DNA from: an uncultured Bacilli bacterium
Lineage (GTDB): Bacteria; Bacillota_I; Bacilli_A; RF39; UBA660
Reading direction: 5' to 3'
Assembly: GCA_944358685.1 (NCBI GenBank)
Contig: CALVRQ010000049.1
Span: forward strand, 1-5,955
Length of the DNA: 5,955 nucleotides
The notes beneath the pieces were generated by a model. It saw only the letters and a list, made by a program, of their open reading frames with translations, did not search any database and was not told where the DNA came from. Below are positions 3,611-5,955 of the stretch, one piece after another (within the stretch, counting starts at the first letter, position 1; every line of letters starts with the position of its first letter). The position numbers and the translations under genes are program-made.

Positions 3611-5794
3611 TTCATCTTTTTTTTCTAACTTAACTAAAACCTCACGTGGTTTAGAACCATTAGGTGGTCCAACAATTCCTCTTTCTTCAAGTAAATCAAT
3701 ACATCTAGCTGCCCTATTATAACCAAGTCTAAATCTTCTTTGTAAAAGTGAAGCACTAGCTTTACCTTGCGTTATAACGAACTCTCTAATTTCATTATAT
3801 AAAGGTTCTTCATAATCATCATCTTCCACCATCGTTGTAGCCCCTTTATCTTCATCTGAAATCGTTAAAGAAGTATCATACATCGCTTTTTGCTGAGATA
3901 TCGTATAATCCACCACCGCTTTAATCTCATCATCACTAACAAAAGTACCTTGAACACGGGTTGGAATACTCTCTCCTTGTGGTAAAAATAACATATCACC
4001 TTTACCAAGCAACTTCTCAGCTCCACTCATATCAAGTATCGTTCTAGAATCAATACTTGATGATACTGCAAACGAAATACGAGATGGAATATTAGCCTTA
4101 ACAACACCAGTAATAACATCTGTACTAGGCCTTTGAGTAGCCACAATCAAATGAATACCAGCCGCTCTAGCCATCTGTGTAATTCTCATAATTGAATCCT
4201 CAACTTCCTTAGCTGCCACCAACATTAAATCCGCAAGTTCATCAATAATAACAACTATATAAGGAAGTCTATTTAATTTCTCATCATCTGGTAAACTCTC
4301 ATTTTTCTTATCAACATAAGCATTATAACCAGCTATATTCTTAGTCTTACTTCCTTCAAATAAATCATATCTGTCTTCCATTATTTTTACTATTTTTTGT
4401 AAAACAATGTTAGCTTTTTTAGGATCAGTCACAACCGGTGTAAGTAAATGAGGAACACCATTATACATTGATAATTCAACCTTCTTAGGATCAACAAGCA
4501 CAAGTTTTACCTCGTCAGGCTTAGTCCTCATTAAAATAGATGTAATCATACTATTAATACAAACTGATTTACCACTACCAGTCGAACCCGCAACAAGTAA
4601 ATGCGGTGTTTTATCAATCTCACACCAAACAGAATCACCCATAATACTTTTTCCAAGTGCTACTAATAATTTTGAATTATCTTTACTCTTAGGCACAGCC
4701 TCAAGTATTTCTCTAATTGAAACAGGCATAATTGATTTATTAGGAAGCTCAATACCAACAGTTTTTTTACCAGGAATTGGCGCCTGTATACGTACATCTC
4801 TAGCTCCTAACTCTAAAGCAATTTCCTTATTCAAAGCCGTTATTTTAGAAAGTCTAGTACCAGATTTAATCTCAAGCTCATACTGTGTAACAGATGGTCC
4901 TATATTAGCTGCTACAACCTTACCTTCAACCCCAAAATCCTTAATAACCTTCTCAAGTTCAGTAACATTCTCCTTAATAGAATCTTGGTTAGCTTTAATC
5001 GCTTCTTTCTTAATTTTCGGTTTTACAAGTAAACCAATCGGTGGTTTACTATAACCTTTACTGTCAATATGTACTTCTTCTTTAGGCTCAATAACTTCCT
5101 CTTTAACTGGCTCTTTTGGAAGTTCATCAATTGAAGAAATAACAACTTTTTTATCCTCATTTTCATATTCTTCTTCAGCTTCCTTAGCCGCCTTTTCAGC
5201 CTTTTTATTAATCTTAACCTCTTTAGCTTTCTTAACCTTATCTTTAAAATAATTAACCGCATCATAAATAGATACACCAGTAAACATAATCGTTCCACAT
5301 ACCATAAGTGCAATACATACAACCCTAGTTCCTTCTAAAGTAAGAAGTTTTACTCCAATCACTGAAAAAATTGCCCCAAGCATTCCTCCACCTTGAATAT
5401 CAGCTGTATGATTTACAAAAGCCATTAAATTATCAACTGTTGCTGTAATAATCTCCCAAGCTGAAATACTCTCATTACCCAAAGCTTTAATATATTCAGT
5501 ATGTGATAAAATAAGTATTCCTAAAACTAAAACATAAAGTCCAACCAATCTTGATGTTAAAAAATCAGGCTTTTCTCTTTTTACCATCATATATATTCCA
5601 GCCGCACCAGTAGCCACTAAAGGTAAAATATACCATCCACCAGCCAAAAAACCGGCAAACCCTTTAATAATATCAGCTGTAACTCCAAATGGACAGCACC
5701 CAATTATCATAATTAAAATAAGCACAATCCCTTTTAACTCTATACTATAAGAAGGCTGTTCCTTCTTTTGTTTTCTGCTTTTCTTTTTCGCCAT
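3608..5794 (-). CDS. ftsK/spoIIIE: DNA translocase of the FtsK/SpoIIIE family
   Basis: This 728-residue septal DNA pump drives chromosome segregation at division and, in spore formers, chromosome transfer into the forespore. After a basic N-terminus come about four membrane segments (roughly 22-40, 52-72, 83-98, 157-177), then a charged Lys/Glu-rich linker (about 183-250) much shorter than in E. coli FtsK. The motor has the alpha/beta region from about 270, Walker A GSTGSGKS (403-410), Walker B VVIIDELAD (514-522) and the MARAAGIHLIVATQRPS block (541-557). A C-terminal gamma winged-helix (about 662-728, LLQRRFRLGYNRAARCIDLL) reads orienting sequences. Length fits SpoIIIE (787) better than SftA. 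The ATG at 5794 is preferred over a TTG at 5821, because GGAGAGG lies five bases upstream and the TTG overlaps the promoter. It is transcribed alone, with its own promoter and terminator. Confidence 0.95.
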   Translation of the reverse strand: MAKKKSRKQKKEQPSYSIELKGIVLILIMIIGCCPFGVTADIIKGFAGFLAGGWYILPLVATGAAGIYMMVKREKPDFLTSRLVGLYVLVLGILILSHTEYIKALGNESISAWEIITATVDNLMAFVNHTADIQGGGMLGAIFSVIGVKLLTLEGTRVVCIALMVCGTIMFTGVSIYDAVNYFKDKVKKAKEVKINKKAEKAAKEAEEEYENEDKKVVISSIDELPKEPVKEEVIEPKEEVHIDSKGYSKPPIGLLVKPKIKKEAIKANQDSIKENVTELEKVIKDFGVEGKVVAANIGPSVTQYELEIKSGTRLSKITALNKEIALELGARDVRIQAPIPGKKTVGIELPNKSIMPVSIREILEAVPKSKDNSKLLVALGKSIMGDSVWCEIDKTPHLLVAGSTGSGKSVCINSMITSILMRTKPDEVKLVLVDPKKVELSMYNGVPHLLTPVVTDPKKANIVLQKIVKIMEDRYDLFEGSKTKNIAGYNAYVDKKNESLPDDEKLNRLPYIVVIIDELADLMLVAAKEVEDSIMRITQMARAAGIHLIVATQRPSTDVITGVVKANIPSRISFAVSSSIDSRTILDMSGAEKLLGKGDMLFLPQGESIPTRVQGTFVSDDEIKAVVDYTISQQKAMYDTSLTISDEDKGATTMVEDDDYEEPLYNEIREFVITQGKASASLLQRRFRLGYNRAARCIDLLEERGIVGPPNGSKPREVLVKLEKKDE

Positions 5795-5820
5795 GATATC
5801 CTCTCCATTATTACATATCA

Positions 5821-5829
5821 ATTATATCA
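5821..5829 (-). promoter_or_regulatory. Extended -10 promoter of ftsK/spoIIIE
   Basis: Minus-strand TGATATAAT is a perfect extended -10 (TG-N-TATAAT). The -35 region 17 bases upstream is weak (TTTTGT), which extended -10 promoters tolerate. Transcription would start near 5814, leaving about 20 bases of leader including the GGAGAGG ribosome binding site. Confidence 0.6.
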
Positions 5830-5877
5830 TTTTTACCCCAAAAACAAAAGTAACCTAATAAATTTAACACTTTTTTA

Positions 5878-5914
5878 CAACAAAAATTTAGTATGCTTTC
5901 TACATACTAAATTA
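5878..5914 (-). terminator. Intrinsic terminator of the gene upstream of ftsK
   Basis: AATTTAGTATG (5885-5895) and CATACTAAATT (5903-5913) form a perfect 11-bp stem with a seven-base loop. On the minus strand the stem ends in a T-run (TTTTTGTTG). It would stop transcription entering from beyond the right edge, so ftsK depends on its own promoter. The rest of the gap between 5830 and 5931 is AT-rich, with nothing else recognised. Confidence 0.75.
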
Positions 5915-5931
5915 TACACTCTTTTCAAAAT

Positions 5932-5955
5932 TTACACACCAATCTTAACAAGACC
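5932..5955 (-). CDS. Possible 3' end of an upstream gene
   Basis: The minus strand from the right edge reads GLVKIGV followed by TAA, 18 bases before the terminator hairpin. A second frame (VLLRLVCKF, stop at 5927-5925) is equally open, so the frame is not certain. The terminator shows that some minus-strand gene ends here. Too short to identify. Confidence 0.3.
   Translation of the reverse strand, partial: GLVKIGV

Noticed and set aside
5023..5322. Minus-strand 99-codon frame inside ftsK
   Set aside because: It is an out-of-frame reading of the AAG/GAA-rich linker of ftsK, giving a run of Lys, Leu and Arg without domain features.
5795..5821. Upstream TTG start for ftsK/spoIIIE
   Set aside because: It overlaps the last base of the -10 box and lies before the expected transcription start; the ATG at 5794 has a good ribosome binding site.

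Overview
The window is AT-rich (roughly one third G+C by eye). Every credible gene lies on the minus strand, so transcription runs from right to left. Gene content and order point to an endospore-forming, low-GC Firmicute, probably a gut Bacilli or Erysipelotrichia/RF39-like lineage; the lineage is inference. TGA is used as a stop and TGG as Trp, so the standard bacterial code applies.

Layout in the direction of transcription (high to low coordinates): the tail of an unknown upstream gene and its hairpin terminator (about 5955-5878); an extended -10 promoter and an FtsK/SpoIIIE DNA translocase (5794-3608) with its own terminator (about 3610-3579); a two-gene unit of a SpoIIAA-like STAS protein (3510-3184) and a SigF-like sigma factor (3174-2530); a type IV pilin-like gene (2487-2083) with a perfect TTGACA-N17-TATAAT promoter and its own terminator; then, directly after that terminator, a forespore-type (SigG/SigF) promoter driving spoVAC-spoVAD-spoVAE (2023-253), three genes joined by ATGA overlaps and closed by a terminator (254-220). 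A new transcription unit starts at the left edge, with promoters, a LexA-box-like palindrome and the N-terminus of a gene cut by the window edge.

The backbone matches the classical spoIIAA-spoIIAB-sigF-spoVA order, with three differences. spoIIAB, the anti-sigma factor/kinase, is absent from between spoIIAA and sigF. The SpoIIAA-like protein has glutamate where the phosphorylated serine should be (MDESG instead of MDSSG). A pilin-like gene with vegetative-type signals sits between sigF and spoVA. The forespore promoter in front of spoVAC is nevertheless well kept, so forespore sigma activity probably persists. The most interesting reading is a forespore switch that has lost, or rewired, its SpoIIAB phosphorylation cycle.

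Working model: the translocase pumps the chromosome into the forespore, the sigma factor starts the forespore programme, and SpoVAC/D/E move Ca-dipicolinate into the spore core. No RNA genes, CRISPR arrays or insertion sequences were seen. No stretch longer than 300 bases lacks a gene.
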